Assembly: GCA_000432735.1 (NCBI GenBank)
Contig: FR887832.1
Location: 23,451-71,878, forward strand
Direction of reading: 5' to 3'
DNA from: Bacteroides sp. CAG:443
GTDB lineage: Bacteria > Bacteroidota > Bacteroidia > Bacteroidales > Bacteroidaceae
Length of the DNA stretch: 48,428 bases
This document shows, one piece after another, positions 17,945-28,700 of the stretch. Under the pieces are notes generated by a model. That model was not told the origin of the DNA. It saw nothing but the letters and a program-made list of their open reading frames with translations, and did no database searches. A program made the position numbers and the translations under genes. The first letter of the stretch is position 1. Each line of letters opens with the position of its first letter.

Positions 17945-19144
17945 TTATTTGAACAATAAAGGTACAAATTCTGTCAGGTATACACGCCAATTTCTCCAGA
18001 TATGTCCTCCATCGGTTTCCATATAAGTATATTTGTACCCTTTTTCATCCAGTTTTTTACGGAAATCAGTATTATCCTTGTAAAGGAAATCTGTCTTACC
18101 GATACCTATCCAGTACAGACGAGGTGGATTGCTGAACTGGGTAGCAAGCTTCTGGTCGATATTCTGATATACATCCGAGATATTATTCTTTGGATCTATT
18201 TGTTTGCTGGTTGCAGCCGAGAACAAACCTACATAACCGAATTTGTCCGGATAGTATGCCGAGATGTAGAGTGAGTGGAAGCCTCCCATAGACAATCCAC
18301 AGATAGCACGGTTGTTTTTATCTTTCTTTACACGATAGGTCTTTTCAACAAATTTCATGATATCAGGGAAGGCCTTTTCAATTTCTCCGTCCATTGTTTT
18401 CGGATTCATGAACTGAGGCTTCACCATGCTGTTAGGTGCCGCTCCTGGAGCTGCCTGCTGTGCACCGTTTCCGTTCGGCATGACGACAATCATCGGTTCT
18501 GCTTTACCCTGAGCGATGAGATTATCCATAATCTGGGCTGCACGTCCTTGTTCTATCCATGCGTTTTCATCGCCACCGGCTCCATGCAGCAGGTACAATA
18601 CCGGATATTTCTTACTGCTGCTTTCATATCCGGCAGGGGTATAGACGGTCAGACGGCGTTCCATTCCTAGTGTTGGACTGCTATACCATACCTTCGATAC
18701 GGTACCATGCGGTACATCTTGTACCATGTACAGATCTGCCTGTCCGTTTTCTATCAAGAAATAGTTGGTAATGGTGGCAATGTCACGGTTCTGATAGACA
18801 TTGCTGGGATCGGTCGTCTTGAAATCGTTTACATAGACCGAATAGTTGTACATTTCACTAGGCAGTACCGGCGATGTATATTCCCATACTCCGTTTTTAC
18901 CTTCTTTCAGCTGTGCTCTGCTCGGGGCTTCAACTTCGCCGAAAGGAGTTTTTATTTTCTGCGTAGGCAGGAAATCTCCTTCAATTTCTACCTTCGAAGC
19001 TTTGGGAGCCAGAACACGGAAGGTTACAGAATTGTCTTTGTTTATCTGAGGGGAGACGATGTCGCCTCCACCCCATAAAGCTTGTTGTGCATATCCAGCG
19101 ATACTGAATAAAAATGCACCTACATATAATACTATTTTTTTCAT
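17945..19144 (-). CDS. CE1-like carbohydrate esterase (feruloyl/acetyl esterase type)
   Basis: This 399-residue exported protein has a signal peptide ending GYAQ. An N-terminal E-set/CBM48-like beta-sandwich (about 30-125, VTFRVLAPKASKVEIEGDF) precedes a putative-esterase alpha/beta-hydrolase domain. The nucleophile is Ser285 in CGLSMGG, the general base His381 in DGGHIWRNW, and YLLHGAGGDENAW forms the oxyanion region. The arrangement matches Bacteroidetes CE1 enzymes that cut acyl groups, often ferulate or acetate, from plant glycans. The substrate here is inference. The gene lies 33 bp after susD and 12 bp before the GH3 gene, so deacylation is likely coupled with exo-hydrolysis. Confidence 0.87.
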   Translation of the reverse strand: MKKIVLYVGAFLFSIAGYAQQALWGGGDIVSPQINKDNSVTFRVLAPKASKVEIEGDFLPTQKIKTPFGEVEAPSRAQLKEGKNGVWEYTSPVLPSEMYNYSVYVNDFKTTDPSNVYQNRDIATITNYFLIENGQADLYMVQDVPHGTVSKVWYSSPTLGMERRLTVYTPAGYESSSKKYPVLYLLHGAGGDENAWIEQGRAAQIMDNLIAQGKAEPMIVVMPNGNGAQQAAPGAAPNSMVKPQFMNPKTMDGEIEKAFPDIMKFVEKTYRVKKDKNNRAICGLSMGGFHSLYISAYYPDKFGYVGLFSAATSKQIDPKNNISDVYQNIDQKLATQFSNPPRLYWIGIGKTDFLYKDNTDFRKKLDEKGYKYTYMETDGGHIWRNWRVYLTEFVPLLFK

Positions 19145-19177
19145 AACTATAATATTTTTAATTGATTATATTCTTTT

Positions 19178-20788
19178 TTACCAGCCTGGGTTTTGTGTCA
19201 TGTTAGGATTTAATGACATTTCTTTTTCAGGAATAGGTAATAATTCACTCTTGTTTTTCTTAAATCCATAGCCTTGCTGATTGACAAAGCCTTCTTTATT
19301 TACAGTTGGCTCTTCAGAAACTTTTTTGTTCATAACCAGTGAAGGAATATAGTGTCCTTGCTCTTTCAATACTTCTTCGGCATCTCCCCAGCGTATAAGG
19401 TCTTGGTAACGGACACCTTCCATACATAATTCCAGACGCTTTTCTGTCTTGATGTCATCTAAAGTGACTGTCGACAAAGGAGCCAGCTGTGCACGTTGTC
19501 TGATTTCATTGATATAGTTCAGAGCCTTGTCCTGTCCGCTTCCTGCCTGTACATGAGCTTCGGCTGCCATCAGTAAGACTTCTGCATAGCGCATGAAGCG
19601 CAAATTGATGTATTGATAGAACTGAAGTCCCGGATTATCGTACATGCAATCTTCTTTCAGAGCGCGGTATTTCCATGAAAAATAGCCTTCGTTACCTACC
19701 ATGATGTTACCGTCTCTTAATGAGATTCCTAAACTTTCCAATTGTTTATAGGTAATGATAGTCTGGTTCAAGCGGTAACCATCGGCAGTTTCTTCAGCTA
19801 CAAATGCATCATACAGTGATTTTGTAGGGTTACCGAAACCGTAGCAACCTTGTGAAAAGGCTGAGGCCGACTGGTCAAAATTGAGCATTGAGGAACGCCA
19901 TCCCAGCATACAGTATAGCTGAGTAAACTGGTTCCACATCTGTTCCGGGTCATTACGCATTTGTGCTTCCAGAATAGATTCTCTGCAATTGTTGGCTTTC
20001 ACATGGGCAAGATCTCCGTAATCACCCTGATACAACCCATATTTGCCGGAAGCAATTACTTTATCCAGAATATTGGCAGCTTCGCTGTATTTTCCCTGGA
20101 ACAGATAAGCTTTACCCAGATAAGCCATGGCAGCTTCCTTTGTCACTCTGATATTGGTTACATCATCGTCTATGTTTTCTTTAGAAGGCAGGTCGCTTGC
20201 TCCGTCAGGATCTCCCACTGCTGCATTCAAGTCTGATTCGATGAAAGCCCACAATTCTTCTGCGGGTGTATTTCCCTTTCTATATTCATCTGGAGTAAGC
20301 AGATGGTCTACTTTAGGTACATTTCCCCAAAGAGTAACCAGTTCGAAGTATGAAAAGGCACGGAAGAATTTAGCTTCGGCAATGGCTCTGCGTTTTACTT
20401 CACTATCGGGTGCTACTTTTTCTATTATCAGGTTGGCATTATATACGATATTGTATAGTCCGGAATACAGACTGGTAATCATGCCATGATCTGAACCAAA
20501 TGTCATTTCGTTCAGACGTTCCATTTCTCCATTATCACCTCGTCCACCTCCGCCAGTATACATATCATCTGATAACAGATTCTTGACAAAGAACCAGTTG
20601 TAATGTTGTGATCTGACAGATAAGTATAAGGCAGCTGCGGCAGCTTCGGCTTCATCGTCTGTCTGGTAATATGTTTCCTGGCTTCCTACATCTCCATGTT
20701 TTGCAATATTGAGTCTGTCTTCGCATCCGGTAGCCAATGTCATGCAAAACATTCCTGCAGCAAGTGCTATATATAGTTTCTTTTTCAT
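19178..20788 (-). CDS. SusD/RagB-family surface glycan-binding lipoprotein
   Basis: This 536-residue protein has a lipoprotein signal (LATGCED). The acidic residues directly after the Cys resemble the lipoprotein export signal that sends Bacteroides lipoproteins to the outer face of the outer membrane. The N-terminal TPR-like helices (YYQTDDEAEAAAAALYLSVRSQ) and the C-terminal SusD region (FMRYAEVLLMAAEAHVQAG, EKRLELCMEGVRYQDLIRWGDA, IPEKEMSLNPNMTQNPGW) are clear. SusD proteins act as the lid of the SusC transporter and capture the glycan. It lies 12 bp after susC. No SusE/F-like protein follows, so this may be the only surface binding protein of the system. Confidence 0.95.
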   Translation of the reverse strand: MKKKLYIALAAGMFCMTLATGCEDRLNIAKHGDVGSQETYYQTDDEAEAAAAALYLSVRSQHYNWFFVKNLLSDDMYTGGGGRGDNGEMERLNEMTFGSDHGMITSLYSGLYNIVYNANLIIEKVAPDSEVKRRAIAEAKFFRAFSYFELVTLWGNVPKVDHLLTPDEYRKGNTPAEELWAFIESDLNAAVGDPDGASDLPSKENIDDDVTNIRVTKEAAMAYLGKAYLFQGKYSEAANILDKVIASGKYGLYQGDYGDLAHVKANNCRESILEAQMRNDPEQMWNQFTQLYCMLGWRSSMLNFDQSASAFSQGCYGFGNPTKSLYDAFVAEETADGYRLNQTIITYKQLESLGISLRDGNIMVGNEGYFSWKYRALKEDCMYDNPGLQFYQYINLRFMRYAEVLLMAAEAHVQAGSGQDKALNYINEIRQRAQLAPLSTVTLDDIKTEKRLELCMEGVRYQDLIRWGDAEEVLKEQGHYIPSLVMNKKVSEEPTVNKEGFVNQQGYGFKKNKSELLPIPEKEMSLNPNMTQNPGW

Positions 20789-20800
20789 AATATTATTCGA

Positions 20801-23800
20801 TTAAAATTCAACATTAAAGCCTAACATAACTTTCTTTGCGCTTGGATAGGTACCCATATCAATACCCATACCGCTTGTAGCGTTTGCTGATGCTTCAGGA
20901 TCGAAGCCTGGATAACTGGTGAAAGTAAAGAAATCTTCCAGTGATACATACAGACGCAGGTTATTGATAAATACCTTATTTATCCATTGTTTCGGTAATG
21001 AATACCCCAGCTGAATCTGTTTGATTTTGAAATATGAACCGTCGAATACCATGGCATCAGATACGGTATATTTGTCCAGACTCAAAGCGTTAGCTCTTGG
21101 AGCAGTAGCATTGGTATGTTCAGGAGTCCAACGGTCTTTATAGAATATTTCACTCAGTTTGTTGGCATAATCATGGTCTGGACGGTTGATACAGCTGAAT
21201 ACGTCATTTCCGTAACTTCCTGAACCAAAGATTGTCAGGTCAAGTCCTTTCCATGCTGCTGTCAGTGTCAAGCCATATGTGAAATCAGGAATAGCATCGC
21301 CGATGTAAGTCTTGTCATCTTCGTTGATGATGCCATTGTTATCCAAATCAGCGAAAATCGGTTCTCCATCTTCTGGGTTAATGCCTTCGCAGTGATAACC
21401 GCGGAAGTAGTAAACCGGATATCCTTCTTCGAAATAGGTAATTGTATTTGTATGGAATGTAGTTCCACCAGCTCTGGTAAGTGACGGATCCAGATAAGTA
21501 ACTTTGTTCTTCAAGGTTGCCAGATTTCCTTTGATGCTATAATTGAAATCACCGATGTTATCTCTCCATCCTATTTCAAATTCAAAACCTTTGTTGCTTA
21601 CATTACCGGCATTGATCGGTGAAGTTGTTCCGCCAATAATGAGTGAAGGAGTTGTACCAGTGATAAGCAAGTCTTTAGTCTTCTTGTTAAACCAGTCCAT
21701 AGAAAGAGTCAGGCGATCGTTGAATAAACGAGCATCCAGACCGACGTTGATTTGTTCAGAAGTTTCCCATTTCAATTCATCATTACCCAAACTGTTCGGA
21801 CGAATACCTGTTGTATAGTTATTACCTGGAACGAACGGATAATATCCGGCTGTTACCATGGTAGTTCCGTAACCGTAAAGGCTGCTTGCTAATGCAGCAA
21901 GGCTACCATTCTGTCCCCAGCTGGCACGTAGTTTCAGGCTTGATACTACATCTCTCAACGGAGTGAAGAAGTTTTCTTCAGAGATAGTCCATCCGGCAGA
22001 TACGGCAGGGAAGTATCCCCAGCGTTTTTCCAAAGGAAGGTAAGACAAATCGGCTGCATCGGCACGAAGTGAAGCTTGCAACATATATTTTCCGGCAAAG
22101 TCATATCCTACACGTCCGAAATATGAATATTTGGCTGTACGGGTCTTTTCACCTTGTATTGATTTACTTGCTGAAGGGTCTCCATAATTCAGATACCAGA
22201 ATGACGGATCTCTGTTGGTGATGGCATCTGCTCCGTTTGCGCTGAATCCACTGGTAATGTAGTCGTATGTAGATTCCTGGTAAGACATACCCAGCATGGC
22301 GTTGATGGTATGTTTATCGAAAGTCTTGATGTAGTTGGCGAAGTTTTCCCACTGCCAATAGATAGAAGTGCTTGATGTACCGCTGATAGACATATAATCA
22401 TTGTTCTGAACAGAGTTGCCGTAAAATGGCAGGTTGACTGTTGAAGAGCGAGTACCAGACAAGCGGTAGCCGAAACGTGAGGTAAATACGAATCCGTCGA
22501 ATGGTTTCAGTTCTCCGTATACAGAACCGTTTACATTGAATCCACTGTTTTTAGGTACAGTATTGTCGCGCATAATCATCGGATGATAGTTCTCCGATTC
22601 TACAAAGTTGGAAACTGCATAGTAATTTCCATTTTCGTCAGTCAGCAGAGTTTTGCCATTATCGAGTGCTGCCTGCATATTAGCTGGTAAATTATCCGGA
22701 CTATATGTACTTGGAGTGAGCGGATCAAGTTCCATAACGGCCTGGAAGAAACTACCGTAAGCGTTGTTTCCTGACAGTTTGCGGTAATTGTATTTTTCAA
22801 TCTGGTTGGTTGTTCCTACTTTTAACCAGTCTTTAATCTGATAATCTGCGTTGACAGAACCTGTCAGACGTTTGTAGAAGTCTGCATCTCCTCTGACAAT
22901 ACCATTGTTGTCCAGATATGATAAAGAAAGATAATAGTTCCCTTTTTCATTTCCATTAGAGAATGACACGTTATGCTTTTGCATCTGGCCTTTGCCAAAT
23001 ACTACATCAGCCCAGTTGGTATCTGTAACACCATCCCAGTCGTTGTTAATCTTTGACTGTTCGAATACGTCACCTTCTACCATGTATGTAGCATATTCCT
23101 CTGCATTCATCAGCTTCGGCATTTTGCCAAGTGACTGAATGGAATACTGGAAGTCGTAAACGACTTTTCCTTGTCCGGTTTTGCCCTTTTTGGTACTAAT
23201 CAGAATAACACCGTTACCAGCTTCTGCACCATAGATGGCAGCTGAAGCTGCGTCCTTCAATACTTCTATAGAAGCGATATCGTTAGGATCGATACCTGAA
23301 ATATCAGAAAGGCGTACACCATCTACTACATAAAGCGGGTCGGAAGCTACGTTAGAAGAATAACCACGTACACGGATGGTCGGAGTCTCACCCGGAGCGG
23401 CTGATGAAGAAATCACCTGTACTCCGGAAGTCTTACCTTGCAGTGCCGACTGTACCGTAGCAACGGAACGGTTTTCCATATCTTCTGCTTTCACCTGTGA
23501 AATAGAACCGGTGACAGAACTTTTTTTCTGTACACCATATCCTACTACCACTACTTCGTTCAATGTTTGTGTATCTTCTTTTAAAGAAACGTTCAGGGAA
23601 GATTTAATGACAGGAATTTCCTGAGTTGAATAGCCTACATAAGAAAATACAAGGATATGCCCTTGGGGTACATTCAGCACATAATTCCCATCGAAATCGG
23701 TAATGGTACCATTGGAAGTACCCTTTTCAAGTACACTTACACCGATTAAGGGTTCCTTGCTCTTGGCATCCAAGACTTGTCCTTTTACGGTGATTGCGTT

Positions 23801-23890
23801 TTGCGCCAATGCGGATGACAATCCCATCCACATAACCAAAACGATAAAGGCTATCGTTCTGGTCCATTGTCTGTTAATTGTATTTTTCAT
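20801..23890 (-). CDS. SusC/RagA-family TonB-dependent outer-membrane transporter
   Basis: This 1029-residue protein has a signal peptide ending SALAQ. A carboxypeptidase-D-like regulatory domain (about 33-110, VKGQVLDAKSKEPLIGVSV) is followed by the TonB box region (LNEVVVVGYG), the plug (SALQGKTSGVQV, PLYVVDGVR, SIEVLKDAASAAIYG) and the 22-strand barrel to the end. There is no FecR-interacting STN domain in front, so regulation is by the HTCS rather than an anti-sigma pathway. It imports the oligosaccharide captured by the adjacent SusD. It starts 24 bp after the stop of the carboxylesterase gene, so susC is the second gene of this operon, an uncommon order. Confidence 0.96.
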   Translation of the reverse strand: MKNTINRQWTRTIAFIVLVMWMGLSSALAQNAITVKGQVLDAKSKEPLIGVSVLEKGTSNGTITDFDGNYVLNVPQGHILVFSYVGYSTQEIPVIKSSLNVSLKEDTQTLNEVVVVGYGVQKKSSVTGSISQVKAEDMENRSVATVQSALQGKTSGVQVISSSAAPGETPTIRVRGYSSNVASDPLYVVDGVRLSDISGIDPNDIASIEVLKDAASAAIYGAEAGNGVILISTKKGKTGQGKVVYDFQYSIQSLGKMPKLMNAEEYATYMVEGDVFEQSKINNDWDGVTDTNWADVVFGKGQMQKHNVSFSNGNEKGNYYLSLSYLDNNGIVRGDADFYKRLTGSVNADYQIKDWLKVGTTNQIEKYNYRKLSGNNAYGSFFQAVMELDPLTPSTYSPDNLPANMQAALDNGKTLLTDENGNYYAVSNFVESENYHPMIMRDNTVPKNSGFNVNGSVYGELKPFDGFVFTSRFGYRLSGTRSSTVNLPFYGNSVQNNDYMSISGTSSTSIYWQWENFANYIKTFDKHTINAMLGMSYQESTYDYITSGFSANGADAITNRDPSFWYLNYGDPSASKSIQGEKTRTAKYSYFGRVGYDFAGKYMLQASLRADAADLSYLPLEKRWGYFPAVSAGWTISEENFFTPLRDVVSSLKLRASWGQNGSLAALASSLYGYGTTMVTAGYYPFVPGNNYTTGIRPNSLGNDELKWETSEQINVGLDARLFNDRLTLSMDWFNKKTKDLLITGTTPSLIIGGTTSPINAGNVSNKGFEFEIGWRDNIGDFNYSIKGNLATLKNKVTYLDPSLTRAGGTTFHTNTITYFEEGYPVYYFRGYHCEGINPEDGEPIFADLDNNGIINEDDKTYIGDAIPDFTYGLTLTAAWKGLDLTIFGSGSYGNDVFSCINRPDHDYANKLSEIFYKDRWTPEHTNATAPRANALSLDKYTVSDAMVFDGSYFKIKQIQLGYSLPKQWINKVFINNLRLYVSLEDFFTFTSYPGFDPEASANATSGMGIDMGTYPSAKKVMLGFNVEF

Positions 23891-23914
23891 ATGGTTAAGA
23901 ATTAGGTTAGTTAA

Positions 23915-25558
23915 TTAGAATCCTCTCATTGGAAATGCAGAAATGAATTGCATCAGTTCTTTGTCATGGTGATATTTGATTTCACTCTGGTTGTTGAAAA
24001 TCATCGTTGCACCTTTTTCTACAGTATATGGTTCCCACGCAGGCAGTCCTCCTACGCTTGGGTTTCCTGTACGTGCAAATTGTATCCAGGCACTGCTCAT
24101 CTTGTCTGCCAGTGCTTGGGCATCCTTACCACCACCTGTCATGGAAGCACATCGGGCAATGTTGTCGAAAACAAAGGCTATTTCCATGCAATGAGTGGAG
24201 CGCAGGATGCCATCCATTACCGGCGATTCCCATGCAAACTGGTACATATAGACAGGAGCCGCATGCTGGGCTGCTTTCCAGTTGCCTTGCTCAATGGCTG
24301 TAGGACGGAAGGTAACGTCGGTGTCTATCAAGTCTTTCGGGGTTGCTGCCGGATATACCTTTTTAAAGACTTCGATATATTCGTCTGTCTTGTCTCCGTA
24401 TTTAGCCTTCAGCATTTCCTTTGCCTGATCGAGTGTGGCATTTCTGAGTGCAGGCACATACGTACTGATGCAGAACTCATGCAGGGTAGTGCCAATCATC
24501 ATCGGAATGTCCTTTGACAATTCAGTCTGTTCTTCCGGCTGTTTGGGTAGAATGTTACCGTCTACTGTAGGTCCCCATCCGAAGATAAACGAATGAATGC
24601 CTTCTTTTTCTGCTTCCTTACGGACTTTGGCAATTGCTTTTTCGCCGGCAGCCAGCAGTGTTTTGTAAGGAGTAGACTGAAGTTTGTCTATATTTTCCGG
24701 CTGGATGCCCAGTTCTTCCAGTGTAGCCGCTGCTATTTGCCGGGAATATTTGCTTTCCATGGTACGTTGCATGGAGCCGCTTTGTACGATAGCTTTCTGG
24801 AAGAGTCCCTTGGCAGAAGGAGTAGCCAGCAGGGTAGAAACTTTTCCTCCTCCTCCCGACTGACCGAAGATGGTGACGTTTGAAGGATCACCGCCAAAGT
24901 TCTCTATATTATTGTGTACCCAGCGGAGTGCGGCTACCAAGTCTAGTAAACCGACGTTCACGCTTTGTGCATACTTGCCTCCGTAAGCTGATAAGTCAAG
25001 GAAGCCAAGTACATTTAATCTGTGGTTTAAGGTGACTACTACGACATCACCCTTTTTTGATAAAGCCGCTCCATCGTAGGAAGGTAATTCCTGTCCCGAA
25101 CCAGCTGCATAACCTCCGCCGTGAAGCCACACCATGACAGGACGTTTTTTGCCATCTTTTAATCCTTGAGTCCAGATATTTACGCGCAGGCAGTCTTCTC
25201 CAGGGAAACCGTCGTCCCAGTTGAAAGCGAATGCTTGTTCATCCGACTGCCACCCCATACGTTCTGTCTGCGGACAGGTAGGTCCGTAAGCTCGTGAACT
25301 ACGGATGCCGTCCCATTGGTCGGGGGCTACGGGCGGCATGAAGCGTTCTGCTTTGGCATAAGGAACACCTTTAAAAGTAAAGATATTGTTTTCAAGGTAA
25401 CCGGCCACTTTCCCATATTGAGTTGAGGTGACGGCAATATCCGACGATGCGGTGATTTCATCACAAGGTTCATTGTATTTGTTGGCAGCATGTACATTGC
25501 CGGCATAGAGTCCGAGCACTGCCATAAAAATGAAGGTAGGTAATTTGTGCTTTATCAT
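23915..25558 (-). CDS. Exported type-B carboxylesterase
   Basis: This 547-residue protein has a signal peptide ending VHAA. It is an alpha/beta hydrolase of the carboxylesterase type-B (PF00135) family: FKGVPYAKAERF and GEDCLRVNIW near the N-terminus, the oxyanion motif WLHGGGY, the nucleophile Ser234 in FGQSGGGG, and the base His in STHCMEIAFVF. Such enzymes hydrolyse carboxylic esters of small or polymer-bound acyl groups. It is the first gene of the operon, preceding susC. Its location suggests removal of an acyl decoration in the periplasm. Catalytic residues look complete; the substrate is unknown. Confidence 0.92.
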   Translation of the reverse strand: MIKHKLPTFIFMAVLGLYAGNVHAANKYNEPCDEITASSDIAVTSTQYGKVAGYLENNIFTFKGVPYAKAERFMPPVAPDQWDGIRSSRAYGPTCPQTERMGWQSDEQAFAFNWDDGFPGEDCLRVNIWTQGLKDGKKRPVMVWLHGGGYAAGSGQELPSYDGAALSKKGDVVVVTLNHRLNVLGFLDLSAYGGKYAQSVNVGLLDLVAALRWVHNNIENFGGDPSNVTIFGQSGGGGKVSTLLATPSAKGLFQKAIVQSGSMQRTMESKYSRQIAAATLEELGIQPENIDKLQSTPYKTLLAAGEKAIAKVRKEAEKEGIHSFIFGWGPTVDGNILPKQPEEQTELSKDIPMMIGTTLHEFCISTYVPALRNATLDQAKEMLKAKYGDKTDEYIEVFKKVYPAATPKDLIDTDVTFRPTAIEQGNWKAAQHAAPVYMYQFAWESPVMDGILRSTHCMEIAFVFDNIARCASMTGGGKDAQALADKMSSAWIQFARTGNPSVGGLPAWEPYTVEKGATMIFNNQSEIKYHHDKELMQFISAFPMRGF

Positions 25559-25586
25559 AGGTTTATTGTTTTAGGTTTTCCGTTTG

Positions 25587-25614
25587 CAATATTACGATGT
25601 TCTTTTCTCTACAA
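25587..25614 (-). promoter_or_regulatory. Probable promoter of the esterase/SusCD/GH3 operon
   Basis: On the minus strand a TTG (25612-25614) is followed 17 bp later by TAATATTG (25587-25594), one mismatch from TAnnTTTG. The start codon is 28 bp downstream of it. Confidence 0.45.
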
Positions 25615-25732
25615 TTATTTTATTTATTTTTAAAGTTTGTTTTTACGTTCAGGTGCCATGTTTTATTTGTTTAAATGTTTATCTGAATGTTCAAAAACTG
25701 CTTAGAGGGTGTTTCCCACCTTGTTTTTTCAT

Positions 25733-25740
25733 TATATTTG
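25733..25740 (+). promoter_or_regulatory. TAnnTTTG -7 element for the HTCS gene
   Basis: TATATTTG matches the Bacteroides -7 consensus and lies 33 bp upstream of the HTCS start. No strong -33 element is seen. Confidence 0.5.
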
Positions 25741-25773
25741 TATCTGTAATTTTGTTAACTAACAGTACTTGAA

Positions 25774-28700
25774 ATGAGAATATTAAGTTTTCTGTCTTTC
25801 CTCCTTTTATTGTTTTCCTGCAGTCAAGCTGAGAAGAATTTACTTGCTGGAATGGAAAGACAAAGCCCTCTTGTTACGAATGATATATCCAATCAGCAGA
25901 TAACGGCATTTGGTGAAGATGGAAACGGGCATATCTGGATTGGTACTTTTCGTGGATTGAATAAATTTAGTGTGAACGAGTATCATCAATACTTTTGTAC
26001 GGATGATTCTCTTGATATTCCCGACAATCATATTCAAGATATCTTTCTGGACTCGAAGAAACGCTTATGGATATCGACGGTAAACGGGATCTGTCAGTAT
26101 ACTGATAAAGATAACTTCAAGAATATTCGTCTGAGTGGAGGAAACAAGAATGGCATTCGTATCTCAGAGTCTTCCAAGGGAAAGATTCTGTTGACGACGA
26201 TGAGTAATATATGCCTGTATGATTCACTGGAGGAGCGTTTTGATCCTGTAGTTTATGATTTTGATACTTCGTATGTCTTCAACAGCTTTCTGGATGCGCA
26301 GGATAACTGCTGGGTAATTACTTCCAAGGAATTGCGGTGTTATTCGTTATCCGATTACCGGAGAACATTTTCAACGGCATGCGATGAGTTTTGTCGTAGT
26401 GCCTATTTGTTGGAAAATGGAGAGTTATGGATAGCGGGGAATCAGTCGATATCCATATTCGATGTACGGCAACGTAAGTATGTAGCTTTACCCGAGGCAA
26501 TCGCTTTGCATCCAGTCTTATCTCATGTGCCTGTCGATTATATCTACCCTTACGAAAATGGTGTCTTGCTCTGTACACAGAGAAAAGGTATTTTTTATTA
26601 CGACCGGACTACAAAGACTGTCATTCATCAAGGAGAAAACGGTTTCCCTTTTGAAGTTCCGAATTTTAAGATCAGTCGTATGTTTAGCGATTCGCAGGGA
26701 AATTTATGGATTGGTTCAGTAGATCAGGGCTACGTTGTGCATTATCGTTATAAGAAGCTGTTCAATAATAATAGTTATCTGAGTTCCTTCTTTAAGGATA
26801 AGTCGGTAATCTCGCTGTCTGCTGATAAAAAGAGGAATCTATGGATTGCTACTTTGATGGACGGAATATATGTGTATCAGTTTGCCGACCAGCGGCTGGA
26901 AAGAATCGAGCACCATGAACTTTTTAGTGGAAATAAAGAAAGTACGGCTTATATCAATCAGGTGTATGTAAGTAAGATAGATGAAACCGTTTGGATGACA
27001 ACAACGTCCGGTGAGGTCCTAAGGTGTAGCTATGAAAATGGAGATTTTCGGGTAAACGAACGTTATCCGGTTGTTATGCCCATGTCTATCGTAGAAGATG
27101 AAAAGCAGACGATATGGGTAGGCTCTGCCAGTCGTTTCCTATGTATATTGCCTAAAGGAGATAAGAGTTTTCATACCTTACCTGTTTTTAATGGTTATAC
27201 TTTTATTCCGGGACTTTTACCTGTGGGCGACGGAAATATGCTGGTTGCTGCATTCAACGAACCTTTGGAATTGCTTTCTTCCGATGGAAAGCAATATGGA
27301 TTTAATATGAACAAGCAGGATTTTGAGCGTTGCATACGCCGTTCTGTCTTTATTCCGACCGATTTATATAAAGATAGCTATGGGCATATATGGATTGGAA
27401 CGGTAAGTAACGGATTGATGTGTTATTCTCCGGAGTCGGGAAAGGTAACTTCCTTGCCGGGAACAGCTTGTACAGATATTTCCAGTATAGAGGAAGACAA
27501 GCAGGGAAATCTGTGGATAAGTACATTGTACGGACTGAGCAAGTATATGCCTCAGACGGGTAAGCTGGTAAATTATTATGAAGCCGACGGATTGGGTGGC
27601 AATCAGTTCTACGACAGAGCTTCGTGTCAGTTGGATGATGGTACGCTTGTGTTCGGAGGAACTCACGGACTGACTATTTTCCAGCCAACCGACATGCGGG
27701 TCAGACACCATATTCCGTTACTTTTTGAAGATATAAAAATACATAATGTGCTGGTCCGTCCCGGAAAGGGTGCATGTATCGACCGTCATTTGTCGTATAA
27801 TCCGGATATTAATTTGAAGTACGACCAGAATGGCTTCAGCATCTCGTTTGCGGCACTCGATTATAGTGAGAGCGAGCGTATGCATTATTATTATAAACTG
27901 GACGGGTTCGACCAGTACTGGATTGATGCCCATAATAATAAAGAGGCTTATTATGCTAACTTGCCTGCCGGAAGTTATACTTTCCGGGTCAAGATTACTC
28001 GGAACGACCAGAGCACAATTGTCGGGGAAAATGCTATTCGGGTGATTATGCACCCTGCTCCCTGGGCTACCTGGTGGGCTTATTGCTGTTATCTGATAGT
28101 TGGAATTGCTATATTGGGATTCTTTATAAGAGATGTCAAACGAATCCGTGCAGAAAAACAGGCGGCACTGCTTGCCGAACGGGCAAAAGAGCAGGAACAA
28201 TTCATCAATAAGATGAATATGAGTTTCTTCGCCAATATATCCCATGAATTCCGTACGCCGCTCACCATGATTGCAGGTCCGGTTTCTTTATTATATAGTA
28301 GTCCGGACATTACTGGCAATAACAAGAACTTGCTGCGTATTGTGCAGCGTAGTGTAAACCGGATGCTGAGGCTGGTAAACCAGATGCTTGATTTTAACAA
28401 ACTGGAAAACGATACGCTGAAATTGAAGGTACGTCCTACCGAAGTTATCGTCTTGTTGAAAGAACTGACGGATATTTTCCGGATTAATGCTGAAAATAAA
28501 TCTATCACACTGGCTACCAGTGGGCTGGAAGGTAGTTTCATCGCTTGGATCGATGAGGATAAAATTGACAAGATATTTACCAATCTGATGTCGAATGCCT
28601 TGAAGTATACTCCTGTAGGTGGACGTATTTATGTGAATTTCGATGTCATATCGGGAGAGGAAGGTACACAGTCTATAAAAATAGAAGTAATCAATACCGG

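Larger units (their letters stand above)
25559..25773. promoter_or_regulatory. Divergent control region between the esterase/SusCD operon and the HTCS gene
   Basis: This 215-bp AT-rich region must hold both promoters. Three similar octamers, TACGTTCA (25644-25651), AATGTTTA (25674-25681) and AATGTTCA (25686-25693), lie in the same orientation and could be HTCS binding half-sites. This is suggestive only. Confidence 0.35.
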
